Shown here piece after piece: positions 36,894 through 48,100 of a stretch of DNA of 64,000 bases. Made by a program: the position numbers and the translations under genes. Below the pieces are notes generated by a model. The model searched no databases, was not told the origin of the DNA, and saw nothing but the letters and a program-made list of their open reading frames with translations. Source of the stretch: Thermothelomyces thermophilus ATCC 42464 (taxonomy: Eukaryota > Ascomycota > Sordariomycetes > Sordariales > Chaetomiaceae). Location of the stretch: assembly GCF_000226095.1 (NCBI RefSeq), contig NC_016478.1, positions 2,284,001-2,348,000 of the forward strand. Reading direction: 5' to 3'. Numbering within the stretch: position 1 is the first letter of the stretch; each line of letters starts with the position of its first letter.

Positions 36894-38885
36894 AGCGAAT
36901 ACAATTTCTTTTGTCAGTAGACGCAACTTCCTACACCGGGAGCTGCTCGGGTTGAGGAAGCCGGAGAAGGACTTCGGGGGGGACGGAGCATGGGGGACTA
37001 CAGGGGCTGATATTGGATGGTGTAAATACTGTACAACACGATCAATTCGACTTTTGTTTCCTTTGTGCTCCCGAGTTAGACTTTGTCGCCCGTCGTATTA
37101 GTCCTCGGCAGTGGTCCCTCGTGAGAGCTTGCGGTGTCGGCTACTCGACCATTATTATCCAGTCTACACCAAAAAGACCTCTGCTTCAAACTCTCATACT
37201 CGACAAGATCACGAGCTTCATCCATGACCTTCCAAGTTTGAGGCACGTTTAGTCACTACCTAATGCCGGCCTGAAACTGGTCACAAAGCGTGGGCGCTGT
37301 CGAGGAAATTGGGAAAGGAATAAGGTGCTTGGTAACTGCCTCTACTCTACCTCGGGAAAGATGTATATGATTCAAGGCGGGTAACGCCCACTCTGAGCTC
37401 AGCGGCAGCAACTGCCGGCATTTGCCGCAGCCCATAAATATATCTGTATTCGTCTGGCAATCAATTGATTGAGTTATATCTTGATAAGAGACCGCGACTC
37501 AAGGTGTCAAATGATATACGGAGCTGCAACTCTTATCGCATGTTGAAAAAAGACTAAAGAGTTGATCTCTCTTCCGGCCCTATCCTTGCGACGAAACTCT
37601 GAATGCGGAAAACGTCATGTCGATGGGATTTATGGTTAGTTCCCTCGCAGACAGCCATTGTTCAAGAGTCCTGCACGAGCAATGGGCATTTGTATTTGTC
37701 ATTGGTCTAATGGATGGACTAAATAAGCATAACGTGGAGGAACTGAAACCCAAATCCGCACAACTGGAATCCAATTCAGCAAGTTGCCAAAAAGAGTCAC
37801 GGGTCTGCGGGCAGCTATTGGATGCCGGTAGAAATTGACCCGACAGCATGGAGAAATCATGTGCAGTGCAAGGAATCCTGCAGGCTCTGCAGTGATCAAA
37901 GAAAAAAAAAACCACTCAAAGAGCTTTGCACCTCGTTGCACCTCCCAGTTGAGATAGAGTCGGTGCAACCATTGCAGCCAGGCGCCCCCATTGGCGGAAA
38001 ATCAGCAGCACCACGCGGAATGCTGGAGCGGGACCAAACCAACGTGCCCCAACTCTGCGGGCGAATTGGCTGCGGGAGTATGCGCGGGGGGACCCGAGTA
38101 CATATGTACATACTATGAGATAGGATATCGGCACGCTAGAGCATGCCCCATTTGCCGGGGGTGGCTCGGATCTCAATTCCTGCGTACACGACAGGTCGCC
38201 TAACATTCAAATCCCGGCTTCGGCTACAACATCTCGTCATGACTCCAGCCGCTGCTGTCTCTTCTCCCTCGTCTGGCGCGGCTCCGCACACGCCTGGCTA
38301 CGAACCAGGCTAGTAGCTCAGCCATTGATTGATAGTCGTCCACACTTCGAATCGCTGATCTTGCGGCAGAGTTCAGGTACCCGATTTCTTCGGACTCGTT
38401 GCCCGCCGATCTTCAGTTCTCGACCTGACGATTCTCCGCAGACCCCTCGCCGAGCCGCCGCCGAGTGCCAGATACAGCGACCCGTTTGCCGATCTGCGTG
38501 CTGGGACGAGTCTTGGGAGGAGAAGAGAGGAAAAAGTGAAAGTATAACTAAAAAGCGGAAGAGGAAAAAGAAAAGAAAAGGGAAGGGAAAAGAAGCCGAA
38601 GCAACAAAGGAGACTGACTCTCCAGGTACGGATTGATAAAAAAAGTCCATTGATGAGCCAAACGGACCAGAGAAGTGTTTTACGAGTTGCAACTGACATT
38701 CTTGGGGCCTTTATTAGCTCCCTTCAGCGGAAGCGCGGGAAGCAAGCAACTCCACACAACCCATCTCGCACGCCTGCGGTTGCGTCATTGGTGGAGTTGG
38801 GGCAATCCGCCTTCCGCACTCATCCACAAGAAGGCCCGCCGGCGCCAGTTTCTTGGTCCTTTCACCTCTACCACCTAGCCGCCCA
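36894..38885. other. Intergenic region COX5 / GUT2
   Basis: About 2 kb without a recognisable gene. The 3' flank of COX5 is A/T-rich, a purine-rich GAAAAAG tract lies near 38517-38600, and an ATTGG box at 38787-38791 lies about 95 nt before the GUT2 ATG. Short open frames on both strands have no protein-like features. Confidence 0.6.
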
Positions 38886-41084
38886 ATGTCGAGGTTCGCG
38901 AAAGCACGGCGCCTGATACCGCCGCTCGCCGTCGCCGGCGCGGCGGGCGGTGTTCTCTACTACACGTACCGACCCCGAAACATTCCCGGATACGAGGGCC
39001 CCGTGGTCCCGCCGCCCATCTATGGCGCCGACGGCACCTTCAAGCTGCCTCGTTTCCCCCGCGTCAAGTCGCGCCTTGAGCAGATCGCCGACCTGAAGAA
39101 GAGCAGCAGCGGGGTTGGGGGCGGGGGCGAGGGCAAGGGCGAGGGCGAGGGCGAGGAGTACGACATCCTGGTCATCGGCGCCGGCGCGACGGGCTCGGGA
39201 GTCGCCCTCGACGCCGCCACGCGTGGGCTCAAGGTGGCCGTGGTCGAGCGCGGCGACTTCAGCTGCGGGACCAGCAGCAAGAGCACCAAACTCGTCCACG
39301 GCGGAGTGCGCTACCTCGAGAAGGCCGTATGGAACCTGGATTACGCCCAGTACGAGCTGGTCAAGGAGGCGCTCAAGGAGCGCACCTACTTCCTGCAGAC
39401 CGCGCCGCACCTCAGCAGCTGGCTCCCCATCATGCTGCCGCTCGACCGCTGGTGGAAGGTCCCCTACTACTGGGCGGGCACCAAGTTCTACGACTTCCTC
39501 GCCGGCAGCGAGGGCATAGAGAGCTCCTACTTCCTGACCAAGAGCAAGGCCATCGACGCCTTCCCCATGCTGAAGCAGACCGACCTCGTCGGCGCCCTGG
39601 TCTATTACGACGGCGCCCACAACGACTCCCGCATGAACGTGTCGCTCGCCATGACGGCCGCCCTGTACGGCGCCACCGTCGTCAACCACATGGAGGTCAC
39701 CGGGCTCCTCAAGGACGACAAGGGCAAGCTCTGCGGAGCCACCGTCAAGGACAAGATTCCCGAGAGGGACGGCAAGCCGGCCGAGGAGTTCGGCATCCGG
39801 GCCAAGTGCGTCATCAACTGCACGGGGCCCTTCACCGACAGCATCAGGAAGATGGACGACCCCAACTGCAAGGAGATCGTCGCTCCCGCCTCGGGCGTGC
39901 ACGTCATCCTGCCCGGCTACTACAGCCCCGGCAAGATGGGCCTGATCGACCCCGCGACGTCGGACGGCCGGGTCATCTTCTTCCTGCCCTGGCAGGGCAA
40001 CACCATCGCCGGCACCACGGACGAGCCGGCCGTGGTGTCGACGAACCCGCTACCGGACGAGAAGTCGATCCAGTGGATCCTCAACGAGATCCGCCACTAC
40101 CTCTCCCCGGACATCAACGTCCGCCGCGGGGACGTGCTGGCCGCCTGGTCCGGCCTGCGCCCGCTCGTCAAGGACCCCAAGGCCAAGAACACCGAGTCGC
40201 TCGTGCGCAGCCACCTCGTCGACATCTCCGAGTCCGGCCTGCTCACCTGCGCCGGCGGCAAGTGGACCACGTACCGGCAGATGGCCGAGGAGTGCGTCGA
40301 CGCCGCCATCAAGGCCTTCAACCTCCAGCCGAAACCGGTCGTCAACGCGCCCCGCGTCAGCGGCACCGAGAACGTCGACGACGGCGCCAACCTCGACGGC
40401 ACCTGCCAGACCCACCGCGTGCGCCTCATCGGCGCCCACGGCTGGAGCCGCACCCTCTTCATCCACCTGATCCAGCACTTCGGCGTCGAGACCGAGGTCG
40501 CCAAGCACCTTACCGAGAGCTACGGCGACCGCGCCTGGACCGTCGCCGCCTTGTGCCGCCCCACCGACAAGCGCTTCCCCGCCCGCGGCGAGCGCATCTC
40601 GCAGCTCTACCCCTTCGTCGACGGCGAGGTCCGCTACGCCGTCCGCCACGAGTACGCCCAGACGGCCGCCGACGTCCTCGCCCGCCGCACCCGCCTCGCC
40701 TTCCTCAACGCCCAGGCCGCCCTCGAGGCCCTCCCCAAGATCATCGACATCATGTCGCAGGAGCTCGGCTGGGACAAGAAGAGGCAGGACTTCGAGTGGA
40801 ACGAGAGTAAGTTCGACACACCTCCTGATAAAACTGCTAGGAATTCTCTCCTCCTTTTTTTTTTTTTTTGTTTTTCTCGGGTCATGTTTTTGAGCTTCCC
40901 GAATGGTCATAACTGACAGTTCCTCCCCTTCGTAGCCGTCAAATTCCTCGAGTCAATGGGCCTGCCCCAGCCTATGCTCTCGGTCACCCGGAAGCAGATC
41001 GAGCAGGGCAAGATCGACTGGAAGTCTTCGCTCGAGTATCGCATGTACTCGCGACACGATAAGCCGGTCGACGAGGAGGAGTAG
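38886..41084 (+). CDS. GUT2: Mitochondrial FAD-dependent glycerol-3-phosphate dehydrogenase
   Basis: Inner-membrane enzyme that oxidises glycerol-3-phosphate to dihydroxyacetone phosphate and feeds electrons to ubiquinone. Exons 38886-40806 and 40936-41084, joined in phase 1, give 689 residues. A basic start (MSRFAKARRLIPPLAVAGA) and a hydrophobic segment give mitochondrial targeting and anchoring. The FAD-binding fold is DILVIGAGATGSGVALDAAT near residue 95, followed by GTSSKSTKLVHGGVRYLEKA, FLPWQGNTIAGTTDEP and LLTCAGGKWTTYRQMAEECV. The C-terminal DAO_C region ends YRMYSRHDKPVDEEE. The ATG at 38886 was preferred to one 33 nt upstream because it gives the usual basic leader. A Gly/Glu-rich run (about residues 78-93) precedes the FAD fold. 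No EF-hand like the animal enzyme is visible. Confidence 0.97.
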
Positions 41085-43143
41085 ATACGAGTGCTCGAGC
41101 GAAGCGGGAGAAGCAAAATTAGTCCCTAAAGTCGATAGGTTGGGTTTTTTGGTTCAGTACCCGGCATGGTCGCGGCGTTTTTTTCCCCCTTCATCTTTGC
41201 GGTGGTCTCTCTAGACGGGCATGGGCTGGATGCATGTGTGTTTTTCTGGATCCCTGTACGCTGGAGAACTGTTTTCACTTTTTTTCGACGCTGGTATCGC
41301 TGTAGCCGTATCGCTAATGGATATGCTTCCAACTCGACCTTGGGTGTCGTCAAGCAGCCCATATTACAACAACAAGCAAAGAAGCGGTTTGTTGGCCCCC
41401 CTTTGTTTTCCCTCTTCGTGTGATCTCTAACGAAACAACCTTTTTTTTCTCGGGGCCATACTGCTGCTGCCTGATTGTTGCAACTTACCGTTCTCAAAAC
41501 AAAAAGAGGCAACTTGCACCCCCTCCTCATTCGTGTGCGTCCCGTTTGCCACTCCGAGCGCGCCATCAGGCCCCTTTTTCACACCCCCCCTCGCCACTGG
41601 CGCTTTGTTTTGTTGCCCGCATCATCAGGACTCCGTCCGGACCAAGGAAAAGTTTTGCTCCTTCCCTTCCTTGCCTGCCCTATCCGATCGTCTTGTGACA
41701 GGGGGGCTAGGGGGGGTTGGCCAGGAGAGGTGAGGAAGAAGATCAAGAAGGAGGAGGAGGAGGAGGAGGAGGAGGAGACGGACTCGAGAATTGGGAGCGC
41801 TGTCTCGGTTTACAAAGGCAGTGATGAGACAAAAAGCGAGACACTCGACACCACGTCATGTCTCAGGGGTAAAAAAGACAGATCGGGGATGGGTTCCGTT
41901 TACAACGTGCCTCGTGATTAGCGTGGGCAAAAACGCGCTCACAGGAGCATGTAGCTGCTTTCGGACCTTCCTAGAAAGGGTGGAGGAGGGAGGTAGGAGT
42001 GCAAAAAGGGAAAGGGGGAAGGAAAGGGGGGGTTCTTCTTTTGGAGACTCTGCGTTTCTGATGAGCAGCCGGAGGATGGATCGACATGGCGACATTGGTC
42101 CTTAAATTCTCCTCGGTTCTTCTGGTCGATGTTCACGTGGCCGCGGAGAGGCCGGACAGGAATGCTTTCTCGGTGCTCTCTTAACTTTTCCCTTTCTCAT
42201 TTTCGCCGAACAAGGATGCCCCCCTTTTCGCCAGAAGCGACTCCATCGAATTGGGAATCGAATGGCTAGGATGGGTGACCCTCGGCTCAGGGCTTGTTGA
42301 CCAAATAATAGTAGAAGTCTCCATCAGTGGCTCAGCTCCGGCCTCCAAGGAGAAGCGAAGTGGTAGCATTGCGGAACCAAATCTTCGGCACACATCTTGA
42401 CTTGGTACACTCAAGCCCCAGGCATGGATGGAGGTGTTTAAGACTGGCTCATCACCCATCATCAGTCAATGAGGCCTACAACTGAACTGCAGTAAAGAAC
42501 CTGAGGACCGTCACTCCAAGGAACGAGTGAAGAAGAATATGCTCTTTCTTGATTGTATGTACCTATGCATGCATGCCACGCTTCCCCAAGGTCCAGATCC
42601 TTTTACCACCCCGGCATCCGGAACGCCGCCCGCTTGCCTTTCCATCACTTTCGTATGCGTGTACACGACGCAACATCACACACCCACGCCACAAAGGACA
42701 AAAGGAAACCATCCGATGACCGGGAAAAGAAAACAAGAAGAGAGAAGAGAGGAAACCGCCTGCCGAGCCGCCCACCCATTTGTTTGCCTCCTAATCCGCC
42801 GTCTCATGCTTGCCATTCCACATAACATAGTGCGAGAGAGAGAGAAAGAGAAAGAGAAAGGAACCATCAATCATAGTACAAAGATAAGACGGAAAGAAGG
42901 TAGTAGGCTCCCACCCGCCCATCTATCCAGCCATCCGACCGAACACAAAGTCTAGAGAATAAGCGATTGCCAAAGCGAGAGCCATATGCAGAGACATGCG
43001 ACAGGGTATTTCCATCACATCGTCCAACCAACCAGCCGACCAAGCAACCAACCAATAGAGTAACTCGACGTATGAAACCAGGCAGATTATGAGGAACGAG
43101 ATGGGAAAGAAGTAGTGTGAAACAACGACAACTTCGAGGGCCA
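41085..43143. other. Intergenic region GUT2 / RGS locus (both 3' sides)
   Basis: About 2 kb with no gene. It contains a purine-rich (GGA)n run at 41750-41776, T/C-rich tracts, a GAGAAAGA run near 42835-42860 and CCAACCAACC steps near 43022-43056. Open frames here are short and low-complexity. Confidence 0.6.
41750..41776. repeat. (GGA)n repeat
   Basis: About nine GGA units lie downstream of GUT2, within a purine-rich stretch. Confidence 0.9.
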
Positions 43144-44085
43144 TCAACCCTCAGCGTTGGTTCCTGCAGAAGGCCCAAAGCTGAGGACCCTCCGCAACAG
43201 TGTCCTCTTGGCGCCGCTGGCTCGCCGGTACTGAATCACCGGCACGCGACAGCAATCAGACATGCCCAGCCCCACGGTGCCGGCGGCACATTGGTGCGTG
43301 ACGCGCTTCTCGAGCTCCGCCTCCCAACCGTACGGGTCTGGGTCGACCTCCTCGCGGTCGCCCTCGTTGCAAGGCGGGACATGCAGTAATCGCTTCTCCG
43401 TCGTGGTAGTGTTTTCGAGCAACATGAACGAGCAAGCGTCAGTGCTCGAAGTAGTAATTGTAGTCAGGCCTGGGTTGAGGAGGCCAGAGAAATCCGTCAT
43501 CGAGAGGCGAACCGAGGAGGCGTCGTCGTCTGGTGGTGGGCGCAAACTGGTGTTCGGCGCTAGCGTAGCTGGCGGGCAGAGGGTAGCGGGGCTCCTCTTA
43601 TTCAGCAGCGGGCAGCACAGGGGGCTGGAACCCGTTGGAGTGGAGGGTGCTTCCGCCGCGCAATTGGATGTGGGGCCCGCACTGCTTGAATCGTCGCTGC
43701 TGTTCGCCGCGCGGATGGACAATGTCGCCTTGTCCTTGGAGGCTTTGGCGAGACGCAGTCTCGACGGCGTCCGAAGCCGCGGCGGGGCGAATCGCCGGGC
43801 TCTCGCCGTCCACCCACGAGTGTAATAAGGAGAATAAGCTTTTGCGGCCATGCCGACTCTGTCCACTCCGTTAGTATTGCCAGCCACACCCGGGCCCCCG
43901 TCCTCCACGACGGTGATCGAGTAACGCTGGCCCGGGTGCGGTTCCTCCCAGTCGCTCGGCACGTCAGGCAATTGATCGTCAGCCTGTGCCTCTTGCTTGT
44001 CGGCGGGCTTGTCGGGTGGTGCCGGCGGGGTGCATTCAGGGGAGGTTGCAACGGTGTCTTCAGGCACCGGCATAACCTGTAATCC
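43144..44085 (-). CDS. In-frame continuation beyond the TAG of the RGS gene
   Basis: Directly after the TAG at 44088-44086 the same frame stays open for about 310 codons, through GLQVMPVPEDTVATSPE to a stop at 43144. It is Ser/Pro/Thr-rich and then holds TTTTEKRLLHVPPCNEGD and DPDPYGWEAELEKRVTHQC, which look like real protein. I know no domain for it. It may be the C-terminal half of the RGS protein, reached by splicing out a 150-nt intron (a GTGGGC at 44226 to TTACAG at 44077 would keep frame and remove the stop), by readthrough, or it may be a separate gene starting at the ATG at 44073. A separate gene 13 nt downstream on the same strand would be unusual in a fungus. Confidence 0.5.
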   Translation of the reverse strand, partial: GLQVMPVPEDTVATSPECTPPAPPDKPADKQEAQADDQLPDVPSDWEEPHPGQRYSITVVEDGGPGVAGNTNGVDRVGMAAKAYSPYYTRGWTARARRFAPPRLRTPSRLRLAKASKDKATLSIRAANSSDDSSSAGPTSNCAAEAPSTPTGSSPLCCPLLNKRSPATLCPPATLAPNTSLRPPPDDDASSVRLSMTDFSGLLNPGLTTITTSSTDACSFMLLENTTTTEKRLLHVPPCNEGDREEVDPDPYGWEAELEKRVTHQCAAGTVGLGMSDCCRVPVIQYRRASGAKRTLLRRVLSFGPSAGTNAEG

Positions 44086-45162
44086 CTATAAGGGATTGGT
44101 TTTCCGTCTGGGGTGGTCGGGCTCGCGTCTCGACATCTCCTCAAGGCCTGGGGGGGCCGACGTGGCGCTCGAGCTGTGCCCACGCTTGCTGCGGCTAATT
44201 CTGCCGAAGCCGAGTTTGGCGCCCACTCTCTTCCAGCCGCTGCTCTGTGAGCTGGCAGCCCTATGGTGCACGGCCCCGGGGGAGGAGGCGAGTTCCCAAT
44301 CGGAAACCGGCGGCGTGGTGGGTGGTGTCATCGGCTCGGTGGATGCCGGGGATGGCGTGTTCAGGTTACTGTCCGTCAGCCCGCGTTCAGCGGGCTCGCT
44401 AGACGACGTTGTGGAACTCTTGGGCTCGGTCGCCCACGGCATGCTGAACATGGGCAAGAAGCCAACCTTGGGCGATCGACTCGCCTCGTCTGAGCTCGAC
44501 GACATGTCCCGAGGAATGCGGAGTCGTGAGCGCGCATGCCTGGGGTCGTTGTCCTCGGTCCAGTCGTGCTGTGGCGTCACGGAGGCAAGAAATGGGCCCA
44601 GGACTGAGTCGTTCATCAATTCGTACACGATTCTCACGGCCTCGTCCAATTCCGACGGGTCTGGTGGCACGGGAGTGTAGGAGAGCGATAACAGACGGTC
44701 CCGAACATGTGCTGGAAGGTTGACTTCTCGATGACCGTAGGGTACTATGTAGGCGCTCATGATCTTCTTCCAGAGAGAGGATACGTACTCGTTGCTCTCT
44801 CTGGAACCGGAAGCCTGCTCCCGCCCCACAAGGTTAGAGTACGCCGCGCTATAGCGGTCGGCGTCCATTGTAAACTCCAGCGTCTCCATGCAGTGGTTCT
44901 GGGACAAGAAGGCCGTGAAAGCGCCAAGGGTATAGGGCGGTGGCGCGTTGTTTGTGAGTATGTCTCTTAATGACGGGGGCGAGGCGGGGTCCGAGCATGC
45001 TGAAGACGGAGGCATGAGAGCCAGGCTCGGAGGCCGGGATGCTGACATGATGGAATCGCCTTCGGCGCCCTCTAGGACGGATGCGGGCTGCGTTGATTCC
45101 CTCGAGATCGGTCTTGGGGGCATCGGCGCCGTTGCGTGCCCTCGACGCTGCGCCCCGGGCAT
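44086..45162 (-). CDS. RGS-domain regulator of G-protein signalling
   Basis: Predicted GTPase-activating regulator of a heterotrimeric G-alpha subunit. From the ATG at 45162 the frame gives 358 residues to a TAG at 44086. An RGS-like domain spans about 64-205: SLRDILTNNAPPPYTLGAFT, AFLSQNHCMETLEFTMDADR, YSAAYSNL, SLWKKIMSAYIVPYGHREVN, LPAHVRDRLL and AVRIVYELMNDSVLGPFLAS follow RGS helix order. The tail is Ser/Thr/Pro-rich and ends basic (SGWKRVGAKLGFGRISRSKRG, then RREPDHPRRKTNPL). The fold resembles the filamentous-fungal RgsB/Rgs3 type, but subfamily is uncertain. The frame is open for a few codons upstream of this ATG, so an upstream exon cannot be excluded. The relation to the downstream in-frame segment is unresolved. 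Confidence 0.8.
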   Translation of the reverse strand: MPGAQRRGHATAPMPPRPISRESTQPASVLEGAEGDSIMSASRPPSLALMPPSSACSDPASPPSLRDILTNNAPPPYTLGAFTAFLSQNHCMETLEFTMDADRYSAAYSNLVGREQASGSRESNEYVSSLWKKIMSAYIVPYGHREVNLPAHVRDRLLSLSYTPVPPDPSELDEAVRIVYELMNDSVLGPFLASVTPQHDWTEDNDPRHARSRLRIPRDMSSSSDEASRSPKVGFLPMFSMPWATEPKSSTTSSSEPAERGLTDSNLNTPSPASTEPMTPPTTPPVSDWELASSPGAVHHRAASSQSSGWKRVGAKLGFGRISRSKRGHSSSATSAPPGLEEMSRREPDHPRRKTNPL

Positions 45163-48100
45163 CCTGCCCTTAGCCTCTCCGACAAGCAAGCGAGCAGTCG
45201 ATGTGTACCTGCCAGAGAACGAGTGGTGTCTTGAATAGAAACGGAAAGAATCAAATCTTCCTCCTCTTCATTTCTGCCGGTTCAGCATGGCACGGCCGTC
45301 ACCGATCCGTCGCTTGCCCTGGCTGCGGCGACTTGACAGTGCCGACTGTGTCGAGGTGGGCCGCCTCTCACTCAGCGCAATACCAGCAACTTCCCGCCTT
45401 TGCCGAAGAGCGTCTACCGTTTCACGAGTCGGCCCAATACCACGTCGGGGTTTCCGGGAACGTGCAGGGGGCACTGGCGGGGGGTTGGGGAAGAATGCAG
45501 TGGTTTGCGGTCAAGAACCTGTTCGCCACGTCCTTGAGAAGCGCGTATCAAGCAGCAAACACCCACCCAACGGGCTCTGCAGGTTGCCGGTGGTGAAACC
45601 AAGGGTGAGAGCGAGACGCAGCGGAGTGATCTAGAAGGTCTGGACAGGCTGCTTGGGAGCACTCCTATCTCAAACAACCGGTGGGCGCACAGCGGCACAA
45701 CACCAAGGTGTGACAGCACTGAATGGGACCCTGTCCGGTCTCAAATCGGCGTCCAGCTTATTAATAAAGTGACCAAAGGCGCGTCCGGGCCCAGAAGGAG
45801 GCGGAGGGGAGCAATGGAAGTAATGCAGACGGCCGAGCCGGTGTGTTCCGTGGGCGGCCCTTCTGTCTTACAGAACCACAAAGGAACGGTGCGAAAGGAG
45901 AGGATGTCGGCAGCGAAAGCCCGGGGGCCAAAGAGGTAGTCGGTGGGTCAAATTAGTGTACGCCGTGGGGTCGAGAGGCCACGCGCAATATTCAAAAGGA
46001 CTTCCCAGACCAACAATACCAAGCTATGGCGCCTGCGCTTTGCTCCGTATGCCAAAAAAAAGGAGGCGTTGACTCGTCAAAGTGGAAAGTCGACCCGGCC
46101 GGTTGGTAGAGAGGCGAGCGAAATGGAGGAGCGGGAGTCGGGCGCTATGAATTCCAGATTGGCGGTTGGAGGGGGAGGGGGAAAAGGGTTCAGAATTCTG
46201 GGAGAAGCGGATCAAAAGGGAAAACCGACAGAAAGCACGGCATGCAGCCTGTCTTTTTAGAAGGTTCGCAGAAGGAAGGGACTCCCCACATTGCAGGGCA
46301 CCATGCCCGGAGTGGAGGGGGGGGTCCCAGGGCAGAGCACGGCAGGGGCTGAATTGGGATTGTTCCGGGGAGTTACGGAGTTACTGTGCAAGGGACCTGG
46401 AAAAGGGCAACCCCCCTCCCCACCGGCGCCAGTCTATTACTTAGAGGGCGTAGCGCATCCGTTCAGCGCGCCTGGCAGCGGCCCTGGAGCCAAACGGCAA
46501 GATTCCATCCTTGCCATGACGAATTTACACAGTAGCGTTTTCTCTTCGGGCAGAAAAGAGGGCAGTTTCTTAAGTCGAGCGACATCCGCGCGGGATGGAC
46601 TTCCGACCAACGCTATTGCTTCACTATGCCCCGTCAAGCCAAAACTGCGGACGATAGCGTACTGCTAGGTACCCATGTATGTATGTATATATTTACGTAA
46701 ATAACACACATACGGTGCGTAGCGCAGTAGGGACACATCGGCTGTACTACGGATTACACCACCGATAGCCGGGCAGCAGGCGGGAACATGGGTCCCTTCA
46801 ACCTTGGTTGCTGACGACACGGGGCTGATCAAGTGAATGGGGCTAGCGGAGTCCACGGCAGGCTCAGTAAGAAAAAAAAATAATAGATATGAACCAACCA
46901 CGATACTATACTACACTTGTTACGGTATTCCGAGAGCGTCTTCGGGCAGAAAATGACTGCAACCTGCTGCTGCACTATTACAGGTTGCCTTGGTCGGCCA
47001 AGTTGCCGGCACCTGAATCCTGTGGCTGCTGCTGTGGCATATACCCACAACGAACCCTAGTAACGCGTTGCAACGTAGTACTATGGTATGAGTTGCAGTC
47101 TTCTTGGTACTACTCTGGTATGTAGTGGAATTCATGGGTTATTCTGCGCAGAGTAAATGAATAATATGAGGCGGCCCCGAAAGTGGGGCACCCTGATCCC
47201 GTCCCCGACCGCGAAAAAAAAAAACAGGGCAGGCACACAAGGCTTCTAGAAGTATTCTGGGAGGGTGCGAGGGGCGACCACGGACCCATGGACGGCGGCC
47301 CATGCTGCACGCACGCCCAATCAACCATTAGGGTGCCCTGGCCACCCCTCAAAAGATCGTTAGTGCGAAGACGATCTCACCACGGGTATGATTGGATGGG
47401 TCACTGCTCCGGCCGATAGTTACCGTTGGTGGCAATGTGATGCAACCGAAGCACTCTCGACTTTGTCCCTCCAGAACGGTCTCTCGCACATGAATCTGGT
47501 TCCTTCGCCATTGCCGTGGAGATGGCATGGATATGGCATGACACGTCGTTCGACAGATGATGTCTGTGATGGCGTCACACGATGACAGGGGAGAGAGCGG
47601 GCCGACACCGCTTTGCCTCCCGACATATCGAACTCCACCAAAAGGAACTACCAAGAACAAAAAAAAGCCAAAAAACGTCTTAGATTTTTTTCAGTGATTG
47701 CAATCTCTGCCGGCAATCGCGGGTACGCTACTCGGTAGTGCTATCGTGAGCTGACACGAAGGAACACGACCTCCATATTTTTATAATCATCGTTTCTGAC
47801 ATATGGATTACAAAACAACCGTCCATGTCCTCAGATAATTACACGGCTCTTTCGGTACCGTGACCGCCACGACGCTGTCTGAACTGGGTCTTCGTGCTGG
47901 CTTCGGCCAGGCGGGGTGGCACAATACTTTTGACCCCTGACTGTACATAGTACACTAGTGTAGTGTTGGGTATGGTAATCAAAAACATCGGGCATGTAAT
48001 ATTTCATACATCAATCAAGCACTGTCTCTGATGCATCTGAGCCTGTAATGAATGTATACACTAGGTATGCATGGGCCATCGTTTCCTGCGCCGATCCTGT

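Noticed and set aside
38195-38230. A tRNA T-arm-like TTCAAATCCCGG
   Set aside because: The flanking bases cannot form a T stem and no D arm or anticodon arm lies at the right distance.
38300-38360. TAGCTCAG and TTCGAATC resembling A and B boxes of a tRNA
   Set aside because: Spacing is too short and no cloverleaf can be drawn.
39329-40810. A 493-codon frame overlapping GUT2 in another phase
   Set aside because: Arg/Gln/Pro-rich translation typical of a shifted frame in GC-rich coding DNA.
45268-45474. An upstream exon for the RGS gene (a 68-codon minus frame, MPPARSRKPRRG)
   Set aside because: Donor phases available in it do not match the phase needed at the acceptors before the RGS ATG, so it cannot be joined with confidence.
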